The notes: generated by a model from the sequence alone, not told the origin. A stretch of DNA of 64,000 bases from JAENVT01 sp963805445 (GCA_963805445.1 CAWDUI010000011.1:186001-250000), one strand, 5' to 3'; shown: positions 18,718 through 27,666, numbered from the stretch's first letter. Translations and numbers: made by a program.

Positions 18718-19523
18718 TGCTCGCCCTCGTGGTCACGGTCGACAGCGGCGACGCCGACGTGGCCGCTGATGCGCTGTGGTCGTTGGGTGTGGTCGCCGTC
18801 GAGGAGCGAGCCGTGGCCGACCGAGTGGAGCTGTGGACCTCGCTGGGCGACGACCGCGAGGCGGTGACTGCGGCCGCCTCCGAGTCGTTGCGGCGGTGGT
18901 CGTGGCGGGTCGTCGAGGTCGATGAGGCTGTTGCCGACACGTGGCGGCAACACGCGCAGCCGGTCTTCGTCGAAGCCGACCTGGTGATCTGCCCGGCCTG
19001 GGTGGCGTTCGAACCCGGCGCCGGCGTGCGGGTGCTGCGGATCGAGCCCGGTTCGACATTCGGGATGGGCGACCACCCGACCACGGTGCTGTCGATGAGG
19101 GCGATTCACGCTGTGATGTTTGCCGGAGCACGCTTGCTCGACGTGGGCTGCGGATCGGGCGTCTTGTCAATTGGCGCCTGCGTGCTGGGCGCGTCGCGGG
19201 CCATCGCGATCGACATCGCGCCGGCGTCGATCCCGATCACCGCCGCCAATGCCGCGGCGAATGGCGTCGCCGGCCGAATCGAGGTGTCGAACACTCCGCT
19301 GGCCGAGATCGAAGGGCAGTTCGACATCGTCGTTGCCAACATCCTCGCACCGGTGCTGATCGATCTCGCCGACGACCTTCGCCGCGTCGTCGCACCCGGT
19401 GGGGTGCTCATCGTCAGCGGTGTGTTGGCGGACCGCCACGATCACGTCGAAGAGGCGCTGTTTCCGTTGCGTCGAACGCGCCGGCAAACGCTCGACGGCT
19501 GGGCGGCGCTAACCCTGCAGTAG
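18717..19523 (+). CDS. prmA: Ribosomal protein L11 methyltransferase
   Basis: PrmA trimethylates lysines and the N-terminus of ribosomal protein L11 using S-adenosylmethionine. The N-terminal substrate-recognition domain (DSGDADVAADALWSLG) is shorter than in Escherichia coli. The methyltransferase domain shows PGSTFGMGDHPTT, the SAM motif LLDVGCGSGVLSIGA, AIDIAPASIPITAANAAANG, and VVANILAPVLIDLA, where NILA is the characteristic PrmA box. 268 residues, GTG start overlapping the previous stop. It overlaps the next, convergent gene by 15 bp. Confidence 0.9.
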   Translation: MLALVVTVDSGDADVAADALWSLGVVAVEERAVADRVELWTSLGDDREAVTAAASESLRRWSWRVVEVDEAVADTWRQHAQPVFVEADLVICPAWVAFEPGAGVRVLRIEPGSTFGMGDHPTTVLSMRAIHAVMFAGARLLDVGCGSGVLSIGACVLGASRAIAIDIAPASIPITAANAAANGVAGRIEVSNTPLAEIEGQFDIVVANILAPVLIDLADDLRRVVAPGGVLIVSGVLADRHDHVEEALFPLRRTRRQTLDGWAALTLQ

Positions 19524-20555
19524 CGGGCTCAGATCGAGTGTGTCGAGCGCAGGGAGGTAGCTGCGCACGGCGTCTCGACGGAACTGGGTGCACAGATCGG
19601 GACGGAAGAACCGGGCGCCTTCGCGTACGACGTAGTTGAGGATGAAGAAGCGGTAGACCTCGGGCAGGAAGGCGACCTCCTCCTCGCTCATCGGGAACAC
19701 GCTTCGGTATGCGTCGAGGAACGCGAGGAACGACGGCTCGACCAAGGTGTGCGGACCATAGGTGAACCGTGTGCGGTCGCCGGTGCTGCTGGAGACTCGC
19801 GACAGGAAGTAGAAGTCGAGCAGCCGCGGTTCGATGCGAAACCAGTCGTAGTCCCATCTGCTGTACAGGCGGAATCGGCCGTCGGTGTGCGTCTCGACCG
19901 AGAAGTTGCCGAGGTTCCAGTCGATCAGGATCGGGATCTTCGGCCATTCGTCGTAGCCGACTTCGACCAACCGTTCGAGGAACCGATGGGTGTGCTTCCA
20001 CAAGACGGCGATGGCTTCCGGCGGCAGATCGAAGTTGCGCGGCGCGAACGGGCTCTCGAGCAGGTCGAGCAGGTGGATCGCATCGCTCTTGATCGTCTTC
20101 GACGCACTCGGCAGCAGCGGGGCGATCTCGGCGCAGGCCAGGTGGAACTCGGCCATCTCGGTGGCCAGGTTGGCGATCTGCGCGGCTGACAGGATGCGGG
20201 GGAGCGAGTCGCGGCGCGGGACGTCGTCGTAGAACACGGCCCACATGTGCTGGTCGTACCAGGTGAAAATCCGGCCGTCACGGCTCCAGATGTCGGCCAG
20301 CATGCCGGTGAACCTGGTGGCATGGAGCAACCCGGCACAGCGGTTGAGCTGCTCGTGGTCCTCGACGAACAGGAAGTACGAGCCGTACGACGACACCTTG
20401 CTGACGACGGTGGAGCCGTCGTCGAGGTGGAGCCGGTAGACGCGGTTCGTCGAGACGTTGGCGCTGACCTCGTCGGCCGCCGTGATGGAGCGATCGTCGC
20501 CAAACGCAGCCCAGGCCGCGTCGAGCGCCTGGCGGTGGGAGGACGCGCCGCTCAT
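19509..20555 (-). CDS. Aminoglycoside-phosphotransferase-like (APH-fold) protein
   Basis: Intact 348-residue protein with the layout of the APH/choline-kinase fold. A nucleotide-binding N-lobe (VYRLHLDDGSTVVSKVSSYG) and a long helical linker are followed by a catalytic-loop equivalent PILIDWNLGNFSV. The aspartate and asparagine are kept but the usual HGD is degenerate. A DFG-like SRWDYDWFRIEP comes next. Substrate and activity are unknown. It ends in a 15-bp overlap with prmA on the other strand. Confidence 0.65.
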   Translation of the reverse strand: MSGASSHRQALDAAWAAFGDDRSITAADEVSANVSTNRVYRLHLDDGSTVVSKVSSYGSYFLFVEDHEQLNRCAGLLHATRFTGMLADIWSRDGRIFTWYDQHMWAVFYDDVPRRDSLPRILSAAQIANLATEMAEFHLACAEIAPLLPSASKTIKSDAIHLLDLLESPFAPRNFDLPPEAIAVLWKHTHRFLERLVEVGYDEWPKIPILIDWNLGNFSVETHTDGRFRLYSRWDYDWFRIEPRLLDFYFLSRVSSSTGDRTRFTYGPHTLVEPSFLAFLDAYRSVFPMSEEEVAFLPEVYRFFILNYVVREGARFFRPDLCTQFRRDAVRSYLPALDTLDLSPLLQG

Positions 20556-20576
20556 GCGGCGATCGTAGGCCCTCGG

Positions 20577-20882
20577 CTAGCTGACGTTGCGGGCTCGTAC
20601 GCCAATCGGTGCGATCAGGCGATAGCCGGCGCTGTGGCGCTCGTCCTCGCTCTCGCCACCCCAGAAGCCGTACTCGTGGTTCGTGCGGGCGTACTCCTGG
20701 CACGCACTGTGGACGATGCAGCTGGCACACACCGACTTGGCCGCGGCCTCGCGCCGATCCCTGGCCTGTGGCCGTTCGGCGGGTGGAGGAAAGAACAGGT
20801 GCGTGAGCCCTTTGCACGCTGCCTGGTTCATCCAGCGATCGTCTGTGAGCACTCGATGGAAGAAAATCTCCACCGCGGCCAT
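20577..20882 (-). CDS. WhiB-family iron-sulfur transcription factor
   Basis: 101-residue actinobacterial Wbl protein. The four cluster-ligand cysteines are present: one in QAACKGLT, then CASC and the C of HSACQEYA (C..CxxCx5C). The signature turn appears as GFWGGESEDER in place of the usual GVWGG. Wbl proteins bind a [4Fe-4S] cluster and usually act with the sigma factor, controlling development or redox stress. The ATG at 20882 fits the family length; upstream in-frame codons lack similarity. A good promoter lies about 85 bp upstream. Confidence 0.93.
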   Translation of the reverse strand: MAAVEIFFHRVLTDDRWMNQAACKGLTHLFFPPPAERPQARDRREAAAKSVCASCIVHSACQEYARTNHEYGFWGGESEDERHSAGYRLIAPIGVRARNVS

Positions 20883-20966
20883 AAAGAACCCCCTCGTGCG
20901 ACTGTCTGCGGTACTGCAATCCGTGCTGCACCGCCCCCCAAGGGCACCCAATCGGCCAGCACTGCC

Positions 20967-20995
20967 ACACTAAGTCGGCGTTGACGGCGAGTCAA
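20967..20995 (-). promoter_or_regulatory. Predicted sigma-70-type promoter of the whiB gene
   Basis: On the minus strand, TTGACT (20995-20990) is followed by a 17-bp spacer and TAGTGT (20972-20967). This is close to the consensus -35 TTGACA and an actinobacterial TAnnnT -10. Transcription would begin near 20960, giving a 5' leader of about 75-80 bases before the ATG at 20882. Confidence 0.6.
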
Positions 20996-21014
20996 TTGTA
21001 GATTGCAAGGAAAT

Positions 21015-22103
21015 TCAGCCGAGGAGGTGGCGGACCCCGGCGGCGAACTGCTCGACATCGCCGAGGGTCGTGTCCCAGGCCGTCATCCAGCGCACCTGCG
21101 AGCGGCTGACGTCCCAGTCCCAGAAGAACGCCCAGTCCTGCAGTGGTGCGATCGCCTCGGGTGGCACGCTGGGAAAGACGCTGTTCACAGCCGGTGGGGC
21201 GCCGTGCACCACTGCTGCGATGTTCGACGTCGCCTCGTACAGCTGCTGGCACATCGCGTTGGCGTGCTCGGCCAGTCGGATCCAGCGATCGTCTTCGAGC
21301 AGTGCGTTGAACTGCGCCGCGACGAATCGCATCTTCGACGGCAGTTGGTTGACCTGCTTGCGCACGTAGATGGCCCGCTCGGCCAGCGCCGGATTGAGGA
21401 AGATGACGGCCTCGCCGCCGGCGAGGCCGGCCTTGGTGCCGCCGAAGCTCAACACGTCGACCCCGGCGTCGACGGTGAACGAGCGCAGCGCCGCCAGCGT
21501 CCCGCCGAGCGCCGCGGTGGCGTTGGCCAGGCGTGCCCCGTCCATGTGCACGACCATGCCGAGTCGGTGAGCAGCGTCACACAGGGCGGCGACTTCATCG
21601 GCGGTGTACACCGTGCCGAGCTCGGTGCTCTGGGTGATCGAGACCACACCGGGTTGGGCATGGTGCATGTCGCCTTGGAACCGTGCCAGAGCCTCGATCT
21701 GCTCCGGACGCAGCTTGGCGTCGGCGGCCGGCGCGGGCACGATCTTGGCGCCGAGGGCCCGCTCGGGCGCGCCGGTCTCGTCGACGGAGATGTGCGCCCA
21801 TTCGGTGCACAGCACGAAGTCGGCCGGGCGGACCATCGTGGCCAGCGCCATCACGTTGGCGCCGGTGCCGTTCCACACCAGGAACGCCTGCGACGTGGGC
21901 CCGAACATGTCGCGGAACCGAGCCTGCGCCTCGGCTGTCCAGCGGTCGGAGCCGTAGGCCACGGCGTGACCGGTGTTGGCGGCGACGATCGCCTCGAGCA
22001 CCGCTGGATGCGCGCCGGCCGCGTTGTCGCTCGAGAAGTCCCGCTGCGGGGCGGGCGGCATGGTGGCGATGCGCTGAGCAAAGTCGGGATTCACGGCCGC
22101 CAT
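21015..22103 (-). CDS. L-threonine aldolase-like PLP enzyme
   Basis: Intact 362-residue beta-eliminating-lyase fold. It starts RDFSSDNAAGAHPAVLEAI and AYGSDRWTAEAQARF, has GTGANVMAL for phosphate binding, ISVDETGAPE, VVSITQSTELGTVYT, VHMDGARLANA, and the PLP-lysine strand DVLSFGGTKAGLAGGEAVIF. Threonine aldolases cleave beta-hydroxy-alpha-amino acids to glycine and an aldehyde. It lies 16 bp downstream of an amino-acid hydroxylase-type dioxygenase on the same strand, so both are probably in one transcript. It may be an allo-threonine or broader beta-hydroxy-amino-acid aldolase. Confidence 0.87.
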   Translation of the reverse strand: MAAVNPDFAQRIATMPPAPQRDFSSDNAAGAHPAVLEAIVAANTGHAVAYGSDRWTAEAQARFRDMFGPTSQAFLVWNGTGANVMALATMVRPADFVLCTEWAHISVDETGAPERALGAKIVPAPAADAKLRPEQIEALARFQGDMHHAQPGVVSITQSTELGTVYTADEVAALCDAAHRLGMVVHMDGARLANATAALGGTLAALRSFTVDAGVDVLSFGGTKAGLAGGEAVIFLNPALAERAIYVRKQVNQLPSKMRFVAAQFNALLEDDRWIRLAEHANAMCQQLYEATSNIAAVVHGAPPAVNSVFPSVPPEAIAPLQDWAFFWDWDVSRSQVRWMTAWDTTLGDVEQFAAGVRHLLG

Positions 22104-22119
22104 TCTGACCCGATTGGCC

Positions 22120-23077
22120 TCACAGCCCGAAGTGCGTGGTGATGACCCTGCCACTGCGGTCCGCCGCGCTCGGGGCCAGGTCGCCGACGACGAAGGTGCG
22201 CTGCAACCAGCGATCCAGGCCGTCGAAGCGAGCGGTGAACGGCGAGCGACCGTGCACGGCGACAGCGTTGTCGACGACCAGCAGGTCGCCCGCCTCGAGT
22301 GCCACGGAGGTGTGACATGCCGCGGTCGCCTCACCCAGGACGCGAATGGCCTCGTCGGCGTGTCGCGTCGATCCCGATCATCAGGTCCGCGTCGAACACC
22401 ATCGACGGTCGGTGACGATCTCCGGTCAGCACCGCCATCGGCTCTCCGAGCACACTGGCGCGGCCGTGCAGGTAGCTCTCGTCGGTCGCCGTGCGGAATC
22501 GGGGTTGGAACAGCACGTCGACCACATCGGAAGGCAACTGCGGCAACACCTCGAAGATCGACGCCAGGGTCGTTCGAGCCTGTGTGTCGCCGCGGAGGCA
22601 GAGCAACAGCAGGTAGCGCGGGCGGTACGGATGGAAGGCCGCTTCGGTGTGGAACATCAGTTGCACCTTCGACGACGTGGAGACCTGTCGATCCGCTGCA
22701 GCCCGGGTGGGCACGATGTTCTGGACGAGGTCACCCCCGTGCTCGGGCTCGTAGCCGACGGGCTGTCCCAAGCGGCGGGCGACGGTCAGGAGCGTGAACT
22801 CGCTCACCGAGTCCTTGGTCGCCGGGGTCATCGGCGTCGGGGGAGTGAGCGGCAGATCGCCGATGGGCATTCCGCGCAGCAACAGTGCACCGGAGTGGTG
22901 GGCGTGGTCGGCGAAGTCGACCAGCGCGTCGTGCACCACTGGCGGCAAGGACCTTGCGGCGTGCCCGGCTGCGCGGACGAACCGCTCGATGTCCGACTCG
23001 AGCGTCGGGATCCGCTTCGCCGGCCACGGAGGCGACATGAGTGCGATCGGTGCTGCATGGTGTGTCAGGGTGCTCAT
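22120..23077 (-). CDS. Fe(II)/2-oxoglutarate oxygenase of the AsnO/VioC (clavaminate synthase-like) type, frameshifted
   Basis: The product resembles amino-acid beta-hydroxylases such as AsnO and VioC. It shows the iron-binding H-T-E in QLMFHTEAAFHPYRPRYLLL, CLRGDTQARTTLASI, and the C-terminal VVDNAVAVHGRSPFTARFDG with the distal histidine, then RWLQRTF for 2-oxoglutarate. Around residue 240 the frame breaks (extra base near 22360); the repaired length is 318. The family hydroxylates C3 of amino acids such as asparagine or arginine; the substrate here is unknown. It is upstream of a threonine aldolase and divergent from an RpiR regulator. Confidence 0.83.
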
Positions 23078-23107
23078 TGCCGTCCGTTCCAGGTCACGAT
23101 GACGATC

Positions 23108-23121
23108 GGAAGAAATATTCC
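23108..23121. promoter_or_regulatory. Possible operator in the dioxygenase/RpiR divergent region
   Basis: A short AT-rich patch in otherwise GC-rich DNA contains GGAA-6-TTCC with an AATATT core. Its position between the divergent dioxygenase and RpiR-type genes suits an RpiR operator or promoter element. The symmetry is short and could be chance. Confidence 0.3.
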
Positions 23122-23182
23122 AATTGCCATGCTATCGGGAACAAACAGATCGGCGATGTGGGTGCAGCTATGCTCCGCGGCC

Positions 23183-24025
23183 GTGGAAGTGGCCGATCGC
23201 ATTGGCAAGACGAGCACCAGCCTGACGAAGGCGGAGCGTCGCGTTGCCGAGGTCGTCTTGTCGAATCCGCAGCTGGTGGCGTTCGGAACGGTCGCCGATC
23301 TGGCCGAGGGAGCGGGTTCGGGGGCGGCCACGGTGGTCCGGCTCGCGACCAAGCTCGGCTTCGAGGGGTTCAGCTCGCTCCAGGCGTCGGTGCAGCAGGA
23401 TCTGGCCAACCAGCTGCGTCCCGCGGCAGAACGGATCCGTGATCCAGCGGTGCACGACTCGCTCAGCCGCCATCTGCAGCTCGAGCTCGGCAACGTGCAG
23501 ACGACACTGGGTGACATCGACCAAGGCGCCCTCGCCGACGTGGTCGAGCACCTCGCCGATCCATTGCGCCGCGTGCACGTGCTGTCGGGAGACGCATCCC
23601 GCGGTGTGGCCACACAGTTCGTCGGCGACCTCTCAGCACTTCGTGCCCAGGTGGCCAACATCGATGGCAACGATGTCGCCGTTCGTCGCACTGTGGCGTT
23701 GATGGAGGAGACCGACGTGCTCGTGACGGTCGACGTCCGTCGCTACGACCGCTGGCTGGTCGACGCAGCTCGCACGGCCGCCAAGGCAGGGGTGTGGACG
23801 GTGTCGATCGCGGACAGCGTGTTGTCGCCCGTTGCCGCTTGTTCGCAGCGCACGCTGGTCGTCACTGCCGCCGGCGCCGGCCCGTTCGACAGCCACGTCG
23901 GCACACTCGCGTTGATGAACGTGTTGGTCGCGGGAGTGGCAATCCGTCTGCGCGGTGTCGCCACCGAGCGGTTGGACCGTGCCGAGGCCGCCTGGCGGGC
24001 CAGCAACGCTCTCAGCGATCGTTGA
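23183..24025 (+). CDS. RpiR/MurR-family transcriptional regulator
   Basis: Intact protein of about 280 residues. The N-terminal HTH-6 domain reads SLTKAERRVAEVVLSNPQLVAFGTVADLAEGAGSG, with the recognition helix in ATVVRLATKLGFEGFSSLQ. The C-terminal SIS sugar-isomerase domain contains RRVHVLSGDASRGVATQF, TDVLVTVDVRRYDRWLVDAA and AGVWTVSIADS. RpiR proteins usually sense sugar phosphates or amino-sugar derivatives, though some control amino-acid genes. The GTG at 23183 is preferred; an ATG at 23157 would add 9 residues. It is divergent from the dioxygenase-aldolase pair, so it is a candidate regulator of it. Confidence 0.88.
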   Translation: MEVADRIGKTSTSLTKAERRVAEVVLSNPQLVAFGTVADLAEGAGSGAATVVRLATKLGFEGFSSLQASVQQDLANQLRPAAERIRDPAVHDSLSRHLQLELGNVQTTLGDIDQGALADVVEHLADPLRRVHVLSGDASRGVATQFVGDLSALRAQVANIDGNDVAVRRTVALMEETDVLVTVDVRRYDRWLVDAARTAAKAGVWTVSIADSVLSPVAACSQRTLVVTAAGAGPFDSHVGTLALMNVLVAGVAIRLRGVATERLDRAEAAWRASNALSDR

Positions 24026-24037
24026 CGAGAGCTGCGA

Positions 24038-25166
24038 TCAGTCGGCGGGAACGGCTTGCCACGAGCCGTCGGTCGCCGCGCTGGTGATCGCCGCGGCAAC
24101 CAACTCCTGCACCCGGGCGCCGACGGCGAAGTCGGGCTCGACCTGGCGCCCCTCGGCGATCGCCGTGACCCATTGCCGGGTCATCGCCTCGGTGCGGCGA
24201 AAGATGTGGCGGTAGGTGTCGTGGACGTTCTCGCGTGGGGCGCCACTCCACGCCTCATCGGGAATTGGAAGGACGTGTGCCGGGCCGGGTTGTCCGGCGC
24301 GCAACCCGCGGACCTCCTGCACGGTGTCCCAATCATTGACAGCGTGCAGCGTTCCGTCGCTGCCATGCAGATCGAGCTCATGGATCTGACCGAACGGCGT
24401 GCCTTCCCAGCACACCGCGCTCGACCTGCAAGGTCGCCGAGGCGCCGGACTCGAACCGAGCGAGGATCACCGCGCTGTCCTCGACCTGGGTGTAGCTCGA
24501 GCCGTCGGGTCGTGGCTGGCGAGGCACGAAGCTGTCGCGGTGCGCGCTGACGGTGGAGATCTCGCCGAGGAACCACCTCGCCATGTCGAGCCAGTGCGAG
24601 CCGAGGTCGCCGAGGATGCCGGTTCCGGCTTTGGCTTCGTCGAAGCGCCAGGCATACGCGCCATCGCGGGCGTAGCCGGCGAAGTAGCGCATGCTGAGGT
24701 GATAGGGCTGGCCGACGTAGCCGTCGACGATCAGCTGCTTGATGAACTGGTTGGTCGGCATGAAGCGATAGGTGAACGGGACCATCGTGATCGCACCCCT
24801 GCGGCGTGCCTCGCCCGCCATCTCGTGGGCTTCCGCAACGTTCATGCCCAGGGGCTTCTCACACAACACGGGCAGCCCGCGGTCGAGCGCGGCCATGGTG
24901 ATGTCGTAGTGCGTCTCATTGGGAGTGGCGATGATCACGGCATCGACCTCGCCGCTGTCCAACATCGCCGTCCAGTCATCGAAGGCGTGGGGCACGTGCC
25001 AGCTGGCGGCGACGCTCCTGGCGCGCTCGAGGTCACGGCCGCAGAGGGCCGTGATCGTTCCGATCGAGTGATCCGCGAGTGCGGGCAGGTACATCGCCTC
25101 GGCCCACCAACTGGTGCCGACCAGCCCGACTCGTACTGATTGGCGGGAGCTCGTCGCGTCGGGCAT
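24038..25166 (-). CDS. Gfo/Idh/MocA-family oxidoreductase, frameshifted
   Basis: NAD(P)-dependent sugar- or inositol-dehydrogenase-type protein of about 375 residues. Rossmann start VRVGLVGTSWWAEAMYLPAL, then AVIIATPNETHYDITMAAL, the signature LCEKPLGMNVAEAHEM, and ILGDLGSHWLDMARWFLG of the substrate domain. The C-terminal part is in the next frame (extra base near 24416-24420) and continues HELDLHGSDGTLHAV. It is convergent with the RpiR gene. The substrate is unknown. Confidence 0.85.
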
Positions 25167-25213
25167 GGTCGGTCAGTCTGGCAGGGCGGTGCCAGCCGGT
25201 GAGGAGCCGTGCG

Positions 25214-26072
25214 TCAGTCGGTGGGGCTGCCGAAGCGACCGTGGTCGAAATCGATGAACGCCTGTCGAACCTCGTCCTCGGTGTTCATCACGAATGGTCC
25301 GTACCGGGCAACCGGCTCGCCAATCGGTTGACCGGTCAACACGATGACCTCGGACCGTGGCGCCACGCCGGTCAGGGCGAGGTCGTCGCCGTCGACCACT
25401 GCGAGCACCCCCTCGTCGACCTGCGTGTCGCCAATAGCAATACCACCGGTCAGGGCGTAAGAAAGCACGACGTGTCCCCGAGGCAGGGTGGTCGACACCG
25501 TGGCGCCTTCGTCGAGCGTCACGTGGGCATAGGAGATCGGAGTGCGAGTGCGGCCCGGACCGGTGAGGCCGAACAGCTCCCCGGCGACGACTCGGACCGT
25601 CGCGCCCGGGCGTTCATCACGTGCGTTCTGATCGGCGCGGATGTCCTGGTATGCGGGTGTGGTCAGCTTCTCCGAAGCGGGCAGGTTGACCCACAGTTGC
25701 AAGCCGTGCGTGCGGCCGCCCGGCGGCCTGGGCGGCGGCCGACGGGCCCTCCCTGTGCAGCACGCCGGAGCCCGCCGTCATCCATTGGGTGTCACCGGCG
25801 TGAAGATAGCCATGGCTGCCCATCGAGTCGCGGTGCTCGGAGTCGCCCTCGAGCAGATAGGTCACGGTTTCGAAGCCGCGATGAGGATGCCACGGCGTTC
25901 CCGTGCCCTCCCCGGGCGCGAATTCGACCGGTCCGAAGTGGTCGAACAGCAGGAACGGGTCGATGTACGAGAGCGACGAGGTGGGGAACGGGCGACGGAC
26001 GACGAAGCCGTCGCCTTCGACGGCGCGTTGGGCGGGGATCAGGCGGGTGACGGTCGCAGTGGAAGCGGACAT
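25214..26072 (-). CDS. Pirin family protein, frameshifted
   Basis: Double cupin of about 285 residues. The N-terminal cupin has the metal-binding PWHPHRGFETVTYLLEGDSEHRDSMG and TQWMTAGSGVLHREGP. The second half, in the next frame, begins GLQLWVNLPASEK and contains HVTLDEGATVSTTLPRGHVVLSY. The extra base lies around 25705-25715 within a GC-rich stretch. Bacterial pirins may act as quercetin dioxygenases or regulators of central metabolism. ATG at 26072 is preceded by GGAGAA, a good ribosome site. Confidence 0.86.
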
Positions 26073-26097
26073 GATTCTCCTTCGTTGCATGCGCATC

Positions 26098-26113
26098 TGT
26101 TGCTATCACAACA
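26098..26113. promoter_or_regulatory. Perfect inverted repeat upstream of pirin
   Basis: TGTTG-CTATCA-CAACA (16 bp) lies 26 bp upstream of the pirin start in an AT-richer spacer. Its size and symmetry suit a binding site for a small dimeric regulator of the MarR or TetR type. No such regulator gene lies next to it. Confidence 0.4.
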
Positions 26114-26155
26114 ATTGATGAGAGCAAACTATTCCGGGTCGGACGGGTGCAATCG

Positions 26156-26536
26156 TCAGTACAGGGTCGAGGAAGAGGGGAGTGCCGTGGCGTCAGACGT
26201 CGGCGCCCGGCCCTGCAGGTCAGCGCTCGAGAAGCGAACCCGTGAAAGCGTGCGTACCCGTGCGCCATCGATGTCGGCACGCAGCGTCGCCCACGCTTCC
26301 TCGATACTCGCTCCGACAGCAGACGCAGACCTCATGGCGCCGTCGAATCGCTCGGCCTCGGCGATCCAGATGGCTTCGACCTCGACCAGGCGGCCATTTC
26401 GGCCGCGCACGTGGTTCTCGCGATAGTCGAGCATGGTCCGCCACCCGGCCCGCTCGAGGGCGCGGCGATCGACCGGTTCGAGACACGCTCCATGACGCCG
26501 AGGGCGCAGGGCGGGATCACGCATGCTGATCGCCAT
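26156..26536 (-). CDS. Hypothetical protein, 126 residues
   Basis: No family recognised. The sequence is basic at the N-terminus (RDPALRPRRHGACLEPVDRR) with a central mixed alpha/beta segment (GWRTMLDYRENHVRGRNGRLVEVEAIWIAEAERFDG) and a charged helix (AWATLRADIDGARVRTLSRVRF). An alternative ATG at 26524 removes four residues. It is between Hcp and pirin on the same strand, with about 90 bp on either side. It may be a real small gene given its unbroken frame and typical codon use, but no function is offered. Confidence 0.5.
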   Translation of the reverse strand: MAISMRDPALRPRRHGACLEPVDRRALERAGWRTMLDYRENHVRGRNGRLVEVEAIWIAEAERFDGAMRSASAVGASIEEAWATLRADIDGARVRTLSRVRFSSADLQGRAPTSDATALPSSSTLY

Positions 26537-26627
26537 CGCCTGATTGTGGACTACGCGTACCTGTGGATCGTCAGTGCCAACTACCTGTGGATTCGCTGGG
26601 GATATCGCCGGTGCGTCGGAGAGCGCG

Positions 26628-27102
26628 TCAGATCGGCTTGTTCATCCTGACGTCCCAACCGGCGTGGACCGCGGCGCCCAACGCGCCCGTCGCCTTCTGG
26701 GGTCGGTAGTCGATCTGGACTTTGGAGAACTGCAGCGACACCTCGTCGAGCGGCACGTCGCCCGACGACGCACTGATGTGATACGCGGTGACCATCACAT
26801 CGTTGAGCGTCACCGTGAGGTACCCCTGTTGCGACGAGCCGGGGCGGTGGGCCACGAGCACGGCACTGGCAACATGCTTGCCATTGGCACACAGCAACAT
26901 CAGCTTGGGCGACGCCGAGCTCGTGACCGCCGTGAAGTGGAGGTCCTCGATGTGAACCTTTCCGGCACCGCCGCCCGACGCCGCCGGGGGAGCGACGTTG
27001 GACTCGCCCCATGAGAACGAGACCACCTCGATCTCGTTCGGGTGGTGAGCATCGTGGCTGTCTCCCGGCCACGGAGTCGATCTTGAGGAAGTAGTCGACC
27101 AT
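26628..27102 (-). CDS. hcp: Hcp-family protein (type VI secretion tube-like), frameshifted
   Basis: The repaired 157-residue product matches Hcp. It begins MVDYFLKIDSVAG, then the conserved NEIEVVSFSWGESN, GGGAGKVHIEDLHFTA, SPKLMLLCANGKHVASAVL, the YLTVTLNDVMVTAYHIS strand, and the ending FSKVQIDYRPQKATG..GAAVHAGWDV. An extra base near 27061-27066 separates the first 13 residues from the rest. Hcp forms the hexameric tube of type VI systems and related contractile devices, and also occurs as stand-alone secreted proteins. No sheath, VgrG, baseplate or ClpV gene is visible here, so this copy is an orphan. Confidence 0.88.
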
Positions 27103-27154
27103 TCATCGGAGGCTAATGCACCCGTGGCGGGCGTGAGGTCGCTACAGTTTCGTC

Positions 27155-27526
27155 ATGACGAAAGTAGGCGGTGGCACGGACGACGGCCGATCGCGGTGCC
27201 GATGGTGCCGGCGAGTGCTTCTCGCCCAGAAGATGGGGCGGCCACGGATCTTTTGCAGCCATGCCTGCCGGCAATGGGATTGGGTCGGTCGTCAGCGGGC
27301 CCACGAACTGCAGCTCAACGAGAACGAGTTGATCGTCACCAAGGCCGAGCTGGATCAGTTGCACGACGAGCTCTACGTCCTTGCGTGTGCGGTTGACGAC
27401 GTCGAACGTGACCTGGCGTCGGTTGGCAAAGCCGCGGCGAAGGGCGAGATCAACGAGATGCTGACGTGGCTGCTCGAGGCGGCACGCCCGATTCGCGACC
27501 GAGAGTTGTCACCGCAACGCCCATAA
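27155..27526 (+). CDS. Conserved small zinc-finger-like protein
   Basis: 123 residues. The N-terminal CRWCRRVLL..KMGRPRIFCSHACRQ carries a CxxC...CxxxC cysteine pattern seen in many small actinobacterial proteins. An aspartate/glutamate-rich helical region follows (NENELIVTKAELDQLHDELYVLACAVDDVERDLASVG) that may form a coiled coil. It probably binds zinc and possibly nucleic acid; this is inference. It starts 52 bp from the divergent hcp gene. Confidence 0.65.
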   Translation: MTKVGGGTDDGRSRCRWCRRVLLAQKMGRPRIFCSHACRQWDWVGRQRAHELQLNENELIVTKAELDQLHDELYVLACAVDDVERDLASVGKAAAKGEINEMLTWLLEAARPIRDRELSPQRP

Positions 27527-27534
27527 TCATCGTT

Positions 27535-27666
27535 ATGTCAGGTTCCATCGATTCGGCTCACAGGGAGTTCCAACTGGTCCCCACCTCGTTCTCGCCCAGC
27601 CATCCGACGGAGACGAACACTGCGATGCGTGGCCCGAAATCGTCAACGGTCACAATGTCGCGATGA
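27535..27666 (+). CDS. Possible 43-residue ORF upstream of the enoyl-CoA hydratase
   Basis: ATG at 27535, stop TGA overlapping the ATG of the next gene (ATGA). The product (start MSGSIDSAHREFQLVPTSF) has no recognised motif. The overlap hints at coupling, but length and codon use do not prove that it is translated. Confidence 0.22.
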   Translation: MSGSIDSAHREFQLVPTSFSPSHPTETNTAMRGPKSSTVTMSR

